This document shows, piece by piece, positions 1 through 11,500 of a stretch of 44,186 nucleotides of DNA; position 1 is the stretch's first letter, and the number at the start of each line of letters is the position of its first letter. A model generated the notes under the pieces. It made no database searches. It was not told where the DNA came from and saw nothing but the letters and a program-made list of their open reading frames with translations. Source of the stretch: Chloroflexota bacterium (GTDB lineage: Bacteria; Chloroflexota; Anaerolineae; JAAEKA01); the NCBI GenBank assembly GCA_034717495.1, contig JAYELL010000037.1, positions 1 through 44,186 on the forward strand, read 5' to 3'. The position numbers and the translations under genes were made by a program.

Positions 1-127
1 CAGCCCACCCCTTCAGAGCGAGTGTCTTGGTGATGGCTGCCGTCAAGGTCGTCTTGCCGTGGTCAATGTGACCAATGGTACCAACGTTCACATGTGGCTT
101 CGTCCGCTGGAATACCTCTTTGGACAT
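1..127 (-). CDS. tuf: Elongation factor Tu, N-terminal fragment
   Basis: EF-Tu is the GTPase that delivers aminoacyl-tRNA to the ribosomal A site. Only the first 42 codons lie in the window; the gene runs off the left edge. The visible protein begins [20 protein letters not shown] and continues into the G1/P-loop IDHGKTTLT, the EF-Tu signature. The ATG at 127 is supported by AGGAG eight bases upstream and by the canonical EF-Tu N-terminus. It is last in the rpsL-rpsG-fusA-tuf order, the usual str arrangement, but it has its own promoter about 250 bp upstream (384-412), so it is probably also expressed independently of fusA. Confidence 0.97.
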   Translation of the reverse strand, partial: MSKEVFQRTKPHVNVGTIGHIDHGKTTLTAAITKTLALKGWA

Positions 128-383
128 CAGAATTCTCCTATTTTTGTACTGCTACCTGGCAATTATGATGACCCCGCTTCGTCGGTGGTCATCACGGCTT
201 TGTTCCAGAATCAACGTGTCTTTTGGACACACAAAAACCCAGAGCATCCACGCGCAAGTGGCAACCCCAGGCTTATCCCGAGTAAATCCTTATGCGCTGG
301 CACCCACCTGACGTGTTTAGGTCACGTTTCGGGCACCTAATGCCATCCGGGTCAGTCGCAATCACTCCGGTGGCAACCTATCG
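128..383 (-). other. Long 5' leader of tuf with small hairpins
   Basis: No gene is visible between the tuf promoter and its start codon. On the minus strand the leader can form a stem of 8 bp with a 13-nt loop (166-194, arms TGATGACC and GGTCATCA) and a small 5-bp hairpin with a CAAAA loop (216-230). Neither is followed by a T tract, so they do not look like terminators. There is no tRNA-like cloverleaf and no convincing short ORF with a ribosome-binding site. A 250-nt leader is long for tuf; whether it is regulatory is unknown. Confidence 0.4.
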
Positions 384-412
384 ATTATAGCACAGACCAA
401 ATACAGTGCCAA
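384..412 (-). promoter_or_regulatory. Predicted sigma-70-type promoter of tuf
   Basis: On the minus strand, TTGGCA (407-412) and a perfect TATAAT (384-389) are separated by exactly 17 bp. Transcription would start near 377, about 250 nt before the tuf ATG. It lies in the fusA-tuf spacer, so tuf can be transcribed separately from the upstream ribosomal genes. Confidence 0.75.
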
Positions 413-479
413 ATTTCGTATCGGTGTCATTCAGGTCGGTTGGGAGGCCGATTCTGCGGCTTTTCCTGCCCGACGCGAC

Positions 480-2555
480 CTAATACGTGCCGCCAAAGAT
501 ACGTTTGCGAACCTCGGGGGAAACCGAAGCATAATGGTCAAATTCCATCGAGAAGGTTCCGCGTCCCTGGGTACCAGATCGCAGGCTGGTAGCGTACCCA
601 AACATTTCCGCTAATGGCACAAACGCCCGAATGGCCTGCAAACCCGACGAATGGGGCTCCATTCCTTCTATCTGGCCCCGCCGGGCGCCAAGTTCACCAA
701 TCACGTCACCGGTAGAAGTATCCGGTACCACGATTTCGACGGCCATGATCGGCTCAAGCAACACCGGGCCTGCCTTCCTCACACCCTCGCGAAGTGCCAT
801 GGATCCGGCGATCTTGAAGGCGAGTTCAGACGAGTCCACATCGTGGTACTTGCCATCAACCAGTTTGACCCTGATATCAACCAGGGGATAGCCACTTGAA
901 CCGCCACTCTCCAGCGCTTCCCGAACTCCCTGCTGGACCGAGGGTATGAACTCTCTGGGTATTGCGCCGCCGCGGATCTTGTCCTCGAATTCGAAGCCCG
1001 ATCCCTGGGGTAATGGTTCCAATTCCAGCTTGACGACACCGTACTGGCCTCGACCTCCTGTCTGCCGGACGTATCGGGCCTCGCTTTCGACGGGCCGTCG
1101 GATGGTCTCGCGGTAGGCAACCTGAGGTCGACCGATATTGGCCCGAACGCCAAACTCGCGCAGCATGCGGTCGATCAAGACCTCCAGATGCAGTTCACCC
1201 ATTCCCTCAATTAACGTCTGGCCGGTCTCTTCTTCATAGCGGACACGGAAGGTTGGATCTTCTTCGGCCAGACGTTGCAGCGACTGGCTGAGTTTGTCCT
1301 GATCAGCCTTGGTACGAGGCTCGATGGCGATTGAGATGACAGGCTCGGGAAAGGTAATTGTCTCCAGAATAATTGGTGCTTCGGGCGAACACAGGGTTTC
1401 CCCGGTGAAGGTGTGCTTCAGACCTCCAACAGCGGCAATATCCCCGGCGCCGACTTCGCTGATCTCTTCCCGCTGGTTGGCCCGCATGCGAACCAAATGG
1501 CCGATTCTCTCCTTGCGTTCCTTGTTGGCGTTCTGGTATCTTTTTCCCTTTGTCATAGTGCCGGAATAGATGCGCAGGTAGGCGAGCCTGCCCAAGTAGG
1601 GATCGGTAGCGATCTTGAAGCAAAGGGCGGCCAGGGGGCCGTCCGGATCGGGTGGCCTGGCTTCTTCCTTGCCTGTGAAGGGATTAGTTCCCACGATGGC
1701 AGGAATATCCAGAGGCGAAGGGAGATAATAGACAACGGCATCGAGCAATGGCTGCACCCCTTTGTTGCGCAGCGCCGTTCCACACAATACGGCCACCAAC
1801 TCTGACTTGATTGTCGCATTCCTCAAGCTCGCCCGAATCTCGTCGGGCGTGATCTCCTCGCCCTCCAGGTATTTGAGCATCAGCTCATCATCGGTTTCCG
1901 CCAGCGCTTCGATTAACCGCTCCCGGTGCAGAGCCACATCGGACTCCATGTCCGCCGGCACCGGCACTTGCTCCGGCTTTGCCCCCAGTTTGTCGGAGAA
2001 AATCCATGCTTGTTCTTCAATGAGATCGACGGCTCCCTGGAACTGGTCTTCCCGACCGATCGGCAGTTGAATGGCGATTGGATTGGCGTTCAATCGTTCT
2101 CGGATCATATCGACGGTTCGCCAGAAGTTCGCGCCTACTCGATCCATCTTGTTGACAAAGCAGATGCGCGGTACCTTGTAGCGATCGGCCTGGCGCCAGA
2201 CGGTTTCCGATTGGGGCTCGACTCCTGCGACGGCATCAAAGACCACGACACCGCCATCCAGCACTCGCAGGCTGCGCTGGACTTCGGCTGTGAAATCGAT
2301 GTGCCCCGGTGTGTCGATGATATTTATCTGGTGATCACGCCAAACACTGGTGATCGCGGCAGCTGTAATAGTAATACCACGCTCACGTTCCTGTTCCATC
2401 CAGTCGGTGACCGTCGTGCCCTCGTCGACGTTGCCCAGGCGATAGGTACGACCAGAGTAGAACAGGATGCGTTCGGTGGTGGTCGTCTTGCCCGCGTCGA
2501 TGTGGGCAATGATGCCGATATTCCGATAGCTGCTTAGCGGATTGGATTCAGACAT
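480..2555 (-). CDS. fusA: Elongation factor G
   Basis: EF-G is the GTPase that drives ribosomal translocation and, with RRF, ribosome recycling. The 691-aa product has the normal family length. The G1 loop AHIDAGKT is at residues 17-24, followed by the switch region with RGITI, DTPGH (G3) and NKMD (G4). Domains II to V follow in order, including the domain IV segment with GGRGQYG near residue 500 and a C-terminal segment ending in KRIFGGTY. The start is an ATG with a distant GGAG about 14 nt upstream, so translation initiation may be modest or coupled. It follows rpsG by 153 bp and precedes tuf. A spare or mitochondrial-type EF-G2 is possible in principle, but its place in the str operon argues for the main EF-G. 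Confidence 0.97.
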   Translation of the reverse strand: MSESNPLSSYRNIGIIAHIDAGKTTTTERILFYSGRTYRLGNVDEGTTVTDWMEQERERGITITAAAITSVWRDHQINIIDTPGHIDFTAEVQRSLRVLDGGVVVFDAVAGVEPQSETVWRQADRYKVPRICFVNKMDRVGANFWRTVDMIRERLNANPIAIQLPIGREDQFQGAVDLIEEQAWIFSDKLGAKPEQVPVPADMESDVALHRERLIEALAETDDELMLKYLEGEEITPDEIRASLRNATIKSELVAVLCGTALRNKGVQPLLDAVVYYLPSPLDIPAIVGTNPFTGKEEARPPDPDGPLAALCFKIATDPYLGRLAYLRIYSGTMTKGKRYQNANKERKERIGHLVRMRANQREEISEVGAGDIAAVGGLKHTFTGETLCSPEAPIILETITFPEPVISIAIEPRTKADQDKLSQSLQRLAEEDPTFRVRYEEETGQTLIEGMGELHLEVLIDRMLREFGVRANIGRPQVAYRETIRRPVESEARYVRQTGGRGQYGVVKLELEPLPQGSGFEFEDKIRGGAIPREFIPSVQQGVREALESGGSSGYPLVDIRVKLVDGKYHDVDSSELAFKIAGSMALREGVRKAGPVLLEPIMAVEIVVPDTSTGDVIGELGARRGQIEGMEPHSSGLQAIRAFVPLAEMFGYATSLRSGTQGRGTFSMEFDHYASVSPEVRKRIFGGTY

Positions 2556-2708
2556 GATTGAGTTGGTAACTCCGGCAGTGTTTCGGGACCAGAGTCGCTA
2601 CTTCGTTACAATGAAGAACGGACAGCTGAACTCAGCCAGCCGCCCGTCAGGTTTTTACTTTCGATAGGGACAAAGTGGCCGCAAAAGTACGGCTATCTGT
2701 CGGCTGTC

Positions 2709-3185
2709 CTATTTTCTGCCCCAACGGTAATGTGCAAAAGCTCGATTTGCGTCGGCCATCCGGTGGGTGTCTTCCTTTTTCTTGATGGTCGCGCCCGTGT
2801 TGTTGGAAGCGTCCATAAGTTCACTGGCGAGCTTCTGCGCCATGGATTTGCCAGGCCGCCGCCGAGCGTTGCCGATCAGCCAGCGATGGGCCAGTGCCTG
2901 TCGCCGATTCGGAGCTACCTCGATGGGAATCTGATAGGTGGCGCCACCAACACGACGAGGTTTGACCTCGACCGTCGGCGAAGCATTCTGAACGGCCTGT
3001 TCAAATACCTCGATCGGCGGCTTTCCAGTTCGCTCGGCAATGATGTCAAAGGAACCATAGACCACGCGTTGGGCTGTACTCTTTTTGCCGTCAAACATGA
3101 TGCGATTGATGAACTTGGCCAGCGCTGCATTGTTGTACTTGGCATCAGGCAAGATTTCCCTACGGGGAGCTCTATTGCGTCGCAT
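2709..3185 (-). CDS. rpsG: 30S ribosomal protein S7
   Basis: S7 is the primary 16S rRNA-binding protein that organises the head of the 30S subunit and sits near the E site. The 158-aa product begins [10 protein letters not shown] and has the S7 signature [17 protein letters not shown], the [15 protein letters not shown] hairpin and the C-terminal [15 protein letters not shown] helix. Length is typical (about 156 aa). The start ATG has GGAG 11 nt upstream. It lies 17 bp after rpsL, so the two are almost certainly co-transcribed. In Escherichia coli S7 represses its own operon by binding the rpsL-rpsG junction; the 17-bp gap here leaves little room for the same structure. Confidence 0.97.
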   Translation of the reverse strand: MRRNRAPRREILPDAKYNNAALAKFINRIMFDGKKSTAQRVVYGSFDIIAERTGKPPIEVFEQAVQNASPTVEVKPRRVGGATYQIPIEVAPNRRQALAHRWLIGNARRRPGKSMAQKLASELMDASNNTGATIKKKEDTHRMADANRAFAHYRWGRK

Positions 3186-3202
3186 GAACTACTTTTCTCC
3201 TG

Positions 3203-3622
3203 CTACTTCTTTGGGCGCTTAGCGCCATATTTTGAGCGTCCGCGTTTGCGATCCTCAACTCCGGTACTGTCCAAAGCACCACGAACGATGTGGTAGCGGA
3301 CACCTGGAAGGTCCTTGACACGACCACCACGCACCAGCACCACGGAGTGCTCCTGAAGGCGATGTCCTTCACCAGGAATGTAAGCGGTCACTTCGATTCC
3401 GTTGGAGAGGCGCACGCGGGCGATCTTGCGCAGAGCCGAGTTGGGTTTTTTTGGTGTTGTCGTGCGTACCTGGGTGCATACGCCACGCTTCTGCGGACAA
3501 CCCTTGGGCATCCTGCGGGTGCGAGATTTGATCGAGTTATGGGTGTAGCGAAGCGCAGGGGCCTTTTCCTTGGCCGGCTTTGGCTTGCGGCCCTTGCGAA
3601 CGAGCTGATTTATGGTTGGCAA
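3203..3622 (-). CDS. rpsL: 30S ribosomal protein S12
   Basis: S12 lies at the decoding centre and controls translational accuracy. The N-terminus [12 protein letters not shown] is canonical. The product is 139 aa, about 15 longer than the E. coli protein. The extra residues lie mainly between the N-terminal extension and [11 protein letters not shown], and a similar insertion occurs in several deep-branching phyla. The [12 protein letters not shown] loop, where streptomycin-resistance changes occur, has both wild-type lysines. The start is a TTG codon (3620-3622) preceded by AGGGAG at about six nt. No nearer ATG would give the conserved N-terminus. It follows rpoC after a 267-bp spacer containing two hairpins. 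Confidence 0.96.
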   Translation of the reverse strand: MPTINQLVRKGRKPKPAKEKAPALRYTHNSIKSRTRRMPKGCPQKRGVCTQVRTTTPKKPNSALRKIARVRLSNGIEVTAYIPGEGHRLQEHSVVLVRGGRVKDLPGVRYHIVRGALDSTGVEDRKRGRSKYGAKRPKK

Positions 3623-3730
3623 GGTCGTCTCCCTAAAATGTGTGTCTTCTGGCGTAACCCAGCATCTGACCGGTCAACTATCGGTTCTGCGATGCATTTT
3701 GATCACGCGTCTTTTGGTTGGGTAATCAAT

Positions 3731-3767
3731 GCGGCATCTGTTCATTCGGAAACGAGCAGAATGCCGC
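3731..3767 (-). other. Stable hairpin in the rpsL leader
   Basis: A near-perfect inverted repeat upstream of rpsL has outer arms GCGGCAT/ATGCCGC (7 bp) and inner arms CTGTTC/GAGCAG (6 bp with one G-U pair). There is a single bulged A and a 10-nt loop. It lies about 110-145 nt before the TTG start. No T tract follows on the minus strand, so it does not look like a terminator. It could be an RNA structure for ribosomal-protein feedback or for transcript processing; that is inference. Confidence 0.5.
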
Positions 3768-3792
3768 CGGTTAACTGTATTAAATCACAAAG

Positions 3793-3824
3793 GTAGGCCG
3801 AACCGATGATCAGATTCGGCCTAC
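3793..3824 (-). terminator. Terminator-like hairpin after rpoC
   Basis: A perfect 10-bp inverted repeat (GTAGGCCGAA / TTCGGCCTAC) with a 12-nt loop lies 66 bp after the rpoC stop. On the minus strand it is followed by CTTTGTGATTTAA, which is only moderately T-rich. It may partly terminate rpoBC transcription or act as a processing site ahead of rpsL. Confidence 0.5.
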
Positions 3825-3889
3825 GATCCATTATTCTAGCACAACTTAAGGGCTCGGTCAAATTGAACTTCTATATGATCCGAATTCCC

Positions 3890-6800
3890 TCAGTCAGCCG
3901 GCTTGTCGGGTAATTCTCCAAAGTCAGGAAGCTGCGAGAGCAGGCCAAGGGCCTCAGCCAGCTTGTCGTCCGTAATGGACAGAAGTTGCCCATCATCGCC
4001 GCCGTCGAGATCCTGTTCCATCGCCGCCGCTTCTTCAGCAGCCAGTTGGGCTTCTCTGGCTTCCTTTTCCTCCGCCAGCTTCGCTTGTCGAGCATGGAAA
4101 CCGGTTCCGACCGGAATCAGTTTACCGATGATGACGTTTTCCTTGAGGCCGCGCAGGTGATCATACTTGCCCCTGACGGCGGCTTCGGTCAAGACCCGTG
4201 TCGTTTCCTGGAAGGAAGCGGCTGCCAGGAAGCTCTCGGTGTTCAACGAAGCTTTGGTTACACCAAGCAGCACAATTTCCGCCTGAGAAGGTTCACCCCC
4301 TTCGGCGATGATCTGGTTGTTGACATACTCGAAGATAAAGCGATCGATGAGTTCGCCGGGCAGAAATTCGCTGTCACCTGCCGAAAGCACCTGCACCTTT
4401 CGCAACATCTGGCGCACCACAACCTCGATATGTTTGTCGTGAATGCCAACACCTTGGGAGCGATATACCTTCTGGACTTCTTCCAAAAGATAAACCTGGC
4501 AAGCCTCCCGGCCCTGGATTCGCAGGACTTCCTTGGGATTCTTTGCACCCTCAGTTAGCTGAGTGCCCGCCGCGACCCAATCGCCCTGGTCGACCCGCAG
4601 CCTGGTTGATGGAGGAATCGCTTCACTCCACTCGTCTGTCTCTTCGCGTCGTATTGTGGCAATGATCGTGCCGTCATCCTGTTCTTCAAGGAAGACGGTG
4701 CCATCTGTAATGGCCAGTACTTCGTTGTCCTCACCGAAGCGTGCCAGCAATGTGCCATCCTGGACGCGATCCCCGTCTTTAACCACCAGCTCCGCGCCGG
4801 CAGGGATTTCAATCGTCTTGCGAATGAGACGGGAGTCGGTGACCTTGATCATCCGTTGCTCGCCGTCCCACGGGGCACTTACGATGCCGTCAATCTCACT
4901 GATCACAGCCTCGCCCTTGGGGTTACGAGCCTCAAAGAGCTCCTCAACACGGGGAAGACCCTGGGTGATATCCTCACCGCCGGCCACACCGCCTGTGTGG
5001 AAGGTTCGCAGCGTCAGCTGCGTGCCCGGTTCGCCGATGGACTGCGCTGCGATGGTGCCGACGGCTTCACCCAACTCTACCAACCACCCTCGACCGAGAT
5101 CGCGGCCGTAGCAGTATTTGCAGAGCCCTACCTGGGTTTGACAGGTCAAGGGAGAGCGCACGAATGCTCGCTCGACGCCGGACGCCTCGATCAGGTCGAC
5201 CTCGCTTTCCTCGATCATCTGGTTGCTCTCAACGATTACTTCACCGGTGTTGGGGTCACTGATCGGTGCTGCAGCCATACGACCAACAAGCCGTTCGCCG
5301 AGCTTCTCACCGATTTTTTGACTTTCAGCGGCGCTTATCCATATACCTGCAGTGGTTCCGCAGTCTTCCTCGGTGATGATGACATCCTGCGCCACATCCA
5401 CCAGGCGTCGCGTGAGGTAGCCTGCATCAGCGGTGCGTAAGGCTGTGTCCGCCAAGCCCTTGCGAGCGCCATGGGTACTCAGGAAGTACTCCAGGGCTGT
5501 CAGGCCTTCCCGGAAGTTGGACCGGATCGGCAGTGGGATAATCCGGCCCGAGGGATCGGCCATGAGCCCTCGCATGCCCGCCAGCTGGCGAATAGGGGTA
5601 ACGCCACCCTTGGTAGCGCCGCTGGTCGCCATGGCACCAATTCCCTCCAACGGATCGAGCTGCTCGCGGACTGCCTGTGTGATATCATCGGTGGCGCGGG
5701 TCCACAGTTCGACAACGCGGTTGTACTTTTCATCCTCTGTGATCAGGCCCCGGCGATATTGTCGTTCTGCCTGCTCTACCTCTTTGGCGGTGTTAACGAG
5801 GATGTCCGCTTTAATTTCTGGTACCTCGATATCACTGACAGCGATCGTGAAACCACTGCGGGTCGCGTAGCGGAAGCCCATCTCCTTGACAACGTCCACC
5901 ATCTTGGCGGTTTCTTCCTGGCCAAGAAGGTCGTAGCACTCACCTACCAGGTTGTTGACCTGTTTCTTGTCCAGGACCTCATTGACGAAGTGCAGATTTT
6001 CCGGCAGTCCAAGGTTGAAGATCACCCGTCCTGGCGTGGTCTCGATGAGCCGATCCTTTGGCCACCTGGCAGCCGAGTAGCCATGCGAGCGTAACTGGTG
6101 TTTCAGCTCCTCCAGGCCCTTGGCACCGAATCCACTGATTTCATCGGTCAAAGCGCTATCGCTCTTTTGCGCGAGGGCATCCAGCGCCTGTCCGACGGTG
6201 GAAATGCCGCCGCTCTCGAGAGCATCCAGCACGCGAGAACTCAGTTCGATGGTATCGAGGCCGACCTCGTCCAGCGGCGTCGTGAAGCGAGTTTTGATGC
6301 TGGCCCGAAGATCGACGATGCCAAGGCTTTGGGCCATCAACACCTCGTCAAAATCTGCAAAAACTTTGCCCTCACCCCTGGCTCCCGGCATGACAGTCGT
6401 CAGGTAATAGACGCCTAAAACCATGTCCTTGGAGGGGCCGACGATCGGTTCGCCGCTGGCAGGCTTAAGCAAGTTGCGGGTTGAGAGCATCAGCTCGCGC
6501 GCCTCACGCACTGCCATCTCGGAGAGAGGCACGTGAACGGCCATCTGGTCGCCATCGAAGTCGGCGTTGAAGGCCGTACAGGCCAGCGGATGAAGCTGGA
6601 TGGCGTTACCTTCGATCAGCACTACCTCGAAGGCCTGAATGCCCAACCGGTGCAGGGTTGGTGCGCGGTTCAACAGAACCGGCCTTTCTCTGGTAATATC
6701 ATCCAGCACATCCCAAACGGCCGGGTCGACGCGATCGACCATGCGTTTGGCGCTCTTGATATTGTGGGCATGGTTGAATTCCACCAGCCGTCGCATGACG

Positions 6801-8440
6801 AAGGGTTTGAACAGCTCCAGAGCCATCTTTTTGGGAAGGCCGCACTGGTGAAGCTGCAGATCAGGACCGATCACAATGACCGAGCGACCCGAGTAGTCAA
6901 CGCGCTTGCCCAACAGATTGCGGCGGAAGCGCCCTTGTTTTCCCTTCAGCATATCAGATAACGACTTCAGTTTCCGTTTGCCGCTGCGGCTTACCGCGCG
7001 GCCCCGGCGGCCGTTGTCAATGAGACTATCTACGGCTTCCTGCAACATGCGTTTTTCGTTGCGCACGATTACGTCAGGAGCACCCAACTCCAGGAGCCTG
7101 CGCAACCGATTGTTTCGGTTGATCACTCGACGGTACAGGTCGTTCAGGTCCGAGGTCGCAAACCGGCCGCCGTCCAATTGGACCATGGGGCGCAGGTCTG
7201 GCGGAATGACAGGCAACATTGTCAGGATCATCCACTCGGGCCGGTTGCCCGACTTCCGGAAGGCCTCAACGACGCGCAACTGTTTGGCGGCTTTCTTTCG
7301 GCGCTGCTTGGACCGGCTGGTTTTAATCTCCTGGCGCAGTTCCTTGCCCATCTTCTCCAGGTTCATGCGTGAAACGATATCAAGAACCGCCTCGGCACCC
7401 ATGCCCGCTCGGAAAACATTTCCCCAGCTGTCGGCCAGTTCCTGATAACGGGACTCGGTCAACAATTGCCGCTCCTGAATCGACTTGAGCTCCGCGAGCT
7501 CCTCTTCCATGGAGGTTCGCAGGGCGTCGGCCTGGACATCCCTGGTTTCCTGGATATCCATAATCTCCTGATCGGCGGTATTGCGCACAAGGTCACGCTT
7601 GCCTGCAGTACGTTCCTGCAGCAAGGCTCGCTCGTCGGAAATTTCGGCGTCGATTTCACTTAGTTGTTCCTGGGCAGCTTCGTTGACCATGTCCAGGTGG
7701 GAATGCTCCACCGTCTTCCCGCCCTGAACGATAGGCGAGTCGGTCCAGGAGAGCTGAATCGTTTCCTCCGCGGTTTTGCCCATCCGGTTCTCCAGCTGGG
7801 TGGTCACGTTACGTGTTTCCGTGATGACCGCGTTCGATTCTTGCTCGAGACGCTCGGCCAATTCTGCCAGGTCTTTCTCTTCTTCCTCGTCCAGGGTGGC
7901 AATGGCAGCGTCGCGGCGTTGCTCGATCTCAAGGATCTGGCTGTCGATCTCGCTGTCTAACCGGGTCAGACGCATCGCCAGATCTTTTTCCTGACGTTGG
8001 AGGACCCGATTTCGCTGGTCTTCATCGACATAAGTAATGATGTATTGGGCGAAGTAGAGAACGCGCTCCAGGTTGCGCGGCGAGATGTCCAGCAGTAGTC
8101 CAAGGCGACTGGGGACCCCCTTGACATACCAGATATGGCTGACAGGGCTGGCCAGATCGATGTGGCCCATGCGCTCGCGGCGCACTCTGCTGGGAGCCAC
8201 TTCGACACCGCACTTGTCGCACGTAATTCCCTTGTATCGTACTCGCTTGTACTTTCCGCAGTAGCATTCCCAGTCCTTGGTGGGCCCGAAGATGCGCTCA
8301 CAGAACAAACCATCTCGTTCCGGACGCAGAGTGCGATAGTTGATGGTCTCCGGCTTGGTAACCTCGCCAAAGCTCCAATCCTTGATCTGTTCAGGCGAAG
8401 CCAGAGAGATTCGAATGGCATCAAAATCGTTAACTTCCAC
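3890..8440 (-). CDS. rpoC: RNA polymerase beta' subunit with an alpha-CTD-like insertion
   Basis: Catalytic beta' subunit of RNA polymerase, 1,516 aa (E. coli 1,407). N-terminal zinc ribbon: C59, C61, C74, C77. Catalytic NADFDGD: D627, D629, D631. Rim-helix region near 878-930, bridge helix around [14 protein letters not shown] (988-1000), second zinc site C1027, C1100, C1107, C1110. A charged coiled-coil-type insertion of about 180 residues (142-325) separates the zinc/clamp region from the lid. Residues about 722-795 form a second insertion resembling the alpha-subunit C-terminal domain (see findings). The last 65 residues are an acidic/Ala-rich tail. The start is GTG (8438-8440) with GAGGTG 4-5 nt upstream. 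It lies 74 bp after rpoB, in the same operon. Confidence 0.97.
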   Translation of the reverse strand: MEVNDFDAIRISLASPEQIKDWSFGEVTKPETINYRTLRPERDGLFCERIFGPTKDWECYCGKYKRVRYKGITCDKCGVEVAPSRVRRERMGHIDLASPVSHIWYVKGVPSRLGLLLDISPRNLERVLYFAQYIITYVDEDQRNRVLQRQEKDLAMRLTRLDSEIDSQILEIEQRRDAAIATLDEEEEKDLAELAERLEQESNAVITETRNVTTQLENRMGKTAEETIQLSWTDSPIVQGGKTVEHSHLDMVNEAAQEQLSEIDAEISDERALLQERTAGKRDLVRNTADQEIMDIQETRDVQADALRTSMEEELAELKSIQERQLLTESRYQELADSWGNVFRAGMGAEAVLDIVSRMNLEKMGKELRQEIKTSRSKQRRKKAAKQLRVVEAFRKSGNRPEWMILTMLPVIPPDLRPMVQLDGGRFATSDLNDLYRRVINRNNRLRRLLELGAPDVIVRNEKRMLQEAVDSLIDNGRRGRAVSRSGKRKLKSLSDMLKGKQGRFRRNLLGKRVDYSGRSVIVIGPDLQLHQCGLPKKMALELFKPFVMRRLVEFNHAHNIKSAKRMVDRVDPAVWDVLDDITRERPVLLNRAPTLHRLGIQAFEVVLIEGNAIQLHPLACTAFNADFDGDQMAVHVPLSEMAVREARELMLSTRNLLKPASGEPIVGPSKDMVLGVYYLTTVMPGARGEGKVFADFDEVLMAQSLGIVDLRASIKTRFTTPLDEVGLDTIELSSRVLDALESGGISTVGQALDALAQKSDSALTDEISGFGAKGLEELKHQLRSHGYSAARWPKDRLIETTPGRVIFNLGLPENLHFVNEVLDKKQVNNLVGECYDLLGQEETAKMVDVVKEMGFRYATRSGFTIAVSDIEVPEIKADILVNTAKEVEQAERQYRRGLITEDEKYNRVVELWTRATDDITQAVREQLDPLEGIGAMATSGATKGGVTPIRQLAGMRGLMADPSGRIIPLPIRSNFREGLTALEYFLSTHGARKGLADTALRTADAGYLTRRLVDVAQDVIITEEDCGTTAGIWISAAESQKIGEKLGERLVGRMAAAPISDPNTGEVIVESNQMIEESEVDLIEASGVERAFVRSPLTCQTQVGLCKYCYGRDLGRGWLVELGEAVGTIAAQSIGEPGTQLTLRTFHTGGVAGGEDITQGLPRVEELFEARNPKGEAVISEIDGIVSAPWDGEQRMIKVTDSRLIRKTIEIPAGAELVVKDGDRVQDGTLLARFGEDNEVLAITDGTVFLEEQDDGTIIATIRREETDEWSEAIPPSTRLRVDQGDWVAAGTQLTEGAKNPKEVLRIQGREACQVYLLEEVQKVYRSQGVGIHDKHIEVVVRQMLRKVQVLSAGDSEFLPGELIDRFIFEYVNNQIIAEGGEPSQAEIVLLGVTKASLNTESFLAAASFQETTRVLTEAAVRGKYDHLRGLKENVIIGKLIPVGTGFHARQAKLAEEKEAREAQLAAEEAAAMEQDLDGGDDGQLLSITDDKLAEALGLLSQLPDFGELPDKPAD

Positions 8441-8514
8441 TTTTCACCTCTTGAATATGGTAGGGCGGTCTGGGCGAAAACTGCACGTTGTGCGAATCTT
8501 CGCTGAACGCCTTT

Positions 8515-11500
8515 CTACCTGCCGGCCATCGGGCCAGGAACACTAATGCTGAAGCCCAGTTTGGGTAATTGCTCTTCGCTGTCATCCTTGCCAAAATGGA
8601 TGACCTCTTCCTTTTCATTGATGACGTCCACCGCCAGCCCCATGGACTGCAGCTCCTTGACCAGGACCCGGAAGGATTCCGGCACACCGGGTGAGGAGAT
8701 GGGTTCGCCCTTGACGATAGCCTCATAGGTCTTGACGCGGCCGGTAACATCGTCCGACTTGACCGTCAGCATTTCCTGAAGCGTATAGGCCGCGCCGTAA
8801 GCTTCCAGGGCCCAAACTTCCATCTCACCGAATCGCTGACCACCGAATTGAGCCTTTCCACCTAAGGGCTGCTGGGTCACGAGCGAATAGGGGCCTGTCG
8901 AACGAGCGTGTACTTTGTCTTCGACCAAGTGGGCTAACTTGAGCATATTGATGACACCTACGGAAACCGGGCGGTCATAGAGTTCACCAGATTTACCGTC
9001 GTAGAGCAACATCTTGCCGGCGGTGGGCAGGCTTTGGTTCTTTGCCAGAGCCGCTTCAACGGCCTCTTGCTCCACTTGCTCGTCACTGAGGTTGGAAATT
9101 CGTTCCATTTCCTCATAGACGGCTTCCTTTTCCGTCTCAGACTCTGGTACCTCAGCGTACCAGATGCGATCGTTGGTCTCCGCCGGTTCCTCGTCCTCGC
9201 TCGCAACTTCGACTTCGATATCGGTTTCGGCATCGAGGTCGGTTTCTGCTTCTTCATCAAGTTCCGGTTCAGCTTCGTCAAAGACCGCCATTCGCATCTC
9301 GTCGCGCCTGGTCTGCTTCAACCATTCCCGCAGGCAGACCCGACGGGCGTTTTCGTTGATCCGCTCGCGCTCTTCCGGTGACAAGGCCTCATAGTCATCG
9401 GACATGATATCGTCGGGATCATATTCCTGAGGCTCTTCGGCCAACCACTCCCGCAGCAAGGCATTGCGCGCATAGGATTCGTCGAAGTAGACAAGTTCGG
9501 GGTCATAGCCACGCTCACCAAGCTCCTCACTCAGGTAAAGAGAACGAATCTCGATGTCGTCAAGCAGTTCTTCGGGATCGATCTCTTTCTCTTCGGCCCA
9601 GGCCCAGGCTCGTTTGGATGCCTTCTCCCATGCACGGCTCATGAGCCACGCGCGTGCTAACTCCGCCTCGATCTCATCCTCGCGCGCGCCGTCAAAGACA
9701 GGGGTTTCGGCGGAGAATCCCAGTTCCTGCGCTGCCCAGCCCAGGTGGGTTTCCAGCACCTGTCCGATATTCATTCGGGCCGGTACACCCAGGGGATTGA
9801 GGATCATATCGACCGGGGTTCCATCTTCCAGGAAGGGCATGTCCTCAACCGGTACGATCCTGGAGATGACACCCTTGTTGCCGTGGCGGCCGGCCATCTT
9901 GTCCCCTTCGCTGATTTTGCGCTGCTGCGCCACCATTACCCGCACCATTTTTTCCACGCCCGAGGGCAGGTCGCGATGATCCTCTCTGCTGAAGACTTTG
10001 ATGTCGACCACCTTGCCCTTTTCTCCGTGGGGCAGGCGCAGGCTGGAGTCTTTGACTTCCCTTGCCTTTTCCCCGAAGATCGCTCGGAGAAGTTTTTCCT
10101 CAGGGGTTAGCTCGGTTTCACCCTTGGGCGTGATCTTGCCAACCAGAATGTCGCCAGGGCCGACCTCGGCACCGATTCGGATGATGCCGTCCTCGTCCAG
10201 ATCCTTCAGGGCATCCTCGCCTACATTGGGAATATCTCGGGTTATTTCCTCGGCGCCCAACTTGGTATCCCGGGCCTCTGTCTCGTGTTTTTCGATATGA
10301 ATGGAGCTAAAACGATCATTCTGAACCAACCGTTCGGAGATCAGGATAGCATCTTCGTAGTTGCCACCTTCCCAGCTCAAAAATGCAACCAATATGTTCT
10401 GGCCCAAGGCCAACTCGCCCCGGTCGGTCGAACTGGAGTCTGCCAGTACCGTGTCCGTTTCAACCACATCGCCCTTGAAGATGATCGGTCGCTGGTCGAT
10501 GCACGTCGACTGGTTGGACCGGTTGAACTTGCGCAGCTCGTAGCTGCGGCGCGTCCCATCCTCCTCCAGAATGGTAATCTCGTTGCTGGTCACTCCAACG
10601 ACCTCGCCAGCGTTCTTGGCCAGAACTACGTGGCCACTGTCCATGGCGGCTCGCCTTTCCATGCCGGTCCCGACAATAGGGGCTTCCGGTTTAAGCAGCG
10701 GCACCGCCTGGCGCTGCATGTTGGATCCCATCAGGGCGCGATTGGCATCGTCGTGTTCCAGGAAGGGGATCAAGGAGGCCGAGATACTCACAATCTGTTG
10801 GGGCGAAACGTCCATATAGTCGATATGTTCGGGTGTTTCGAAAAGAAAGTCCTGGCTGTGCCGTGCCGACACGCGGGAGGATTCGAACTGACCTTGCTCG
10901 TCCAGCTTGGCGCTTGCCTGGGCAATGGAGTGACGGTCTTCTTCATCTGCTGTCAGAAAGATGATGTCGCTGCTTGATTTTGGAATGATCTTATAGGGAC
11001 GTAACGCCCCTTCAGGCAGCGTATCGGTCACCAGAGCTACAACATCTTCGTCGATTACGGTGCCAGCCGGCACGAGGGTCTCGCGAGTGGTCGGATCGAC
11101 GACGGCTTCTGCCAGGGTTGTACCGACGGCATGGGGCAATGTCAGATCCACCTCGTGAAGCACTCGGCGATAAGGGGTTTCGATGAACCCATACTCGTTG
11201 ATCTGGCCATAGCTGGCCAAAGAGCCGATCAGGCCAATATTGGGACCTTCCGGTGTTTCGATGGGACAGATACGGCCGTAGTGGCTATGGTGGACGTCGC
11301 GAACGTCGAAACCGGCTCGCTCGCGTCGCAGGCCACCAGGGCCCAGGGCGCTCAGGCGACGTTTGTGGGTAAGCTCAGCCAGCGGATTGGTTTGATCCAT
11401 AAACTGGCTCAACTGGCTGCCACCGAAAAACTCCCGAGTCGCTGCGACGACAGGCCGGATGTTGATCAGCGACAGTGGTGTAATCTGTTCGGGATCGCGA

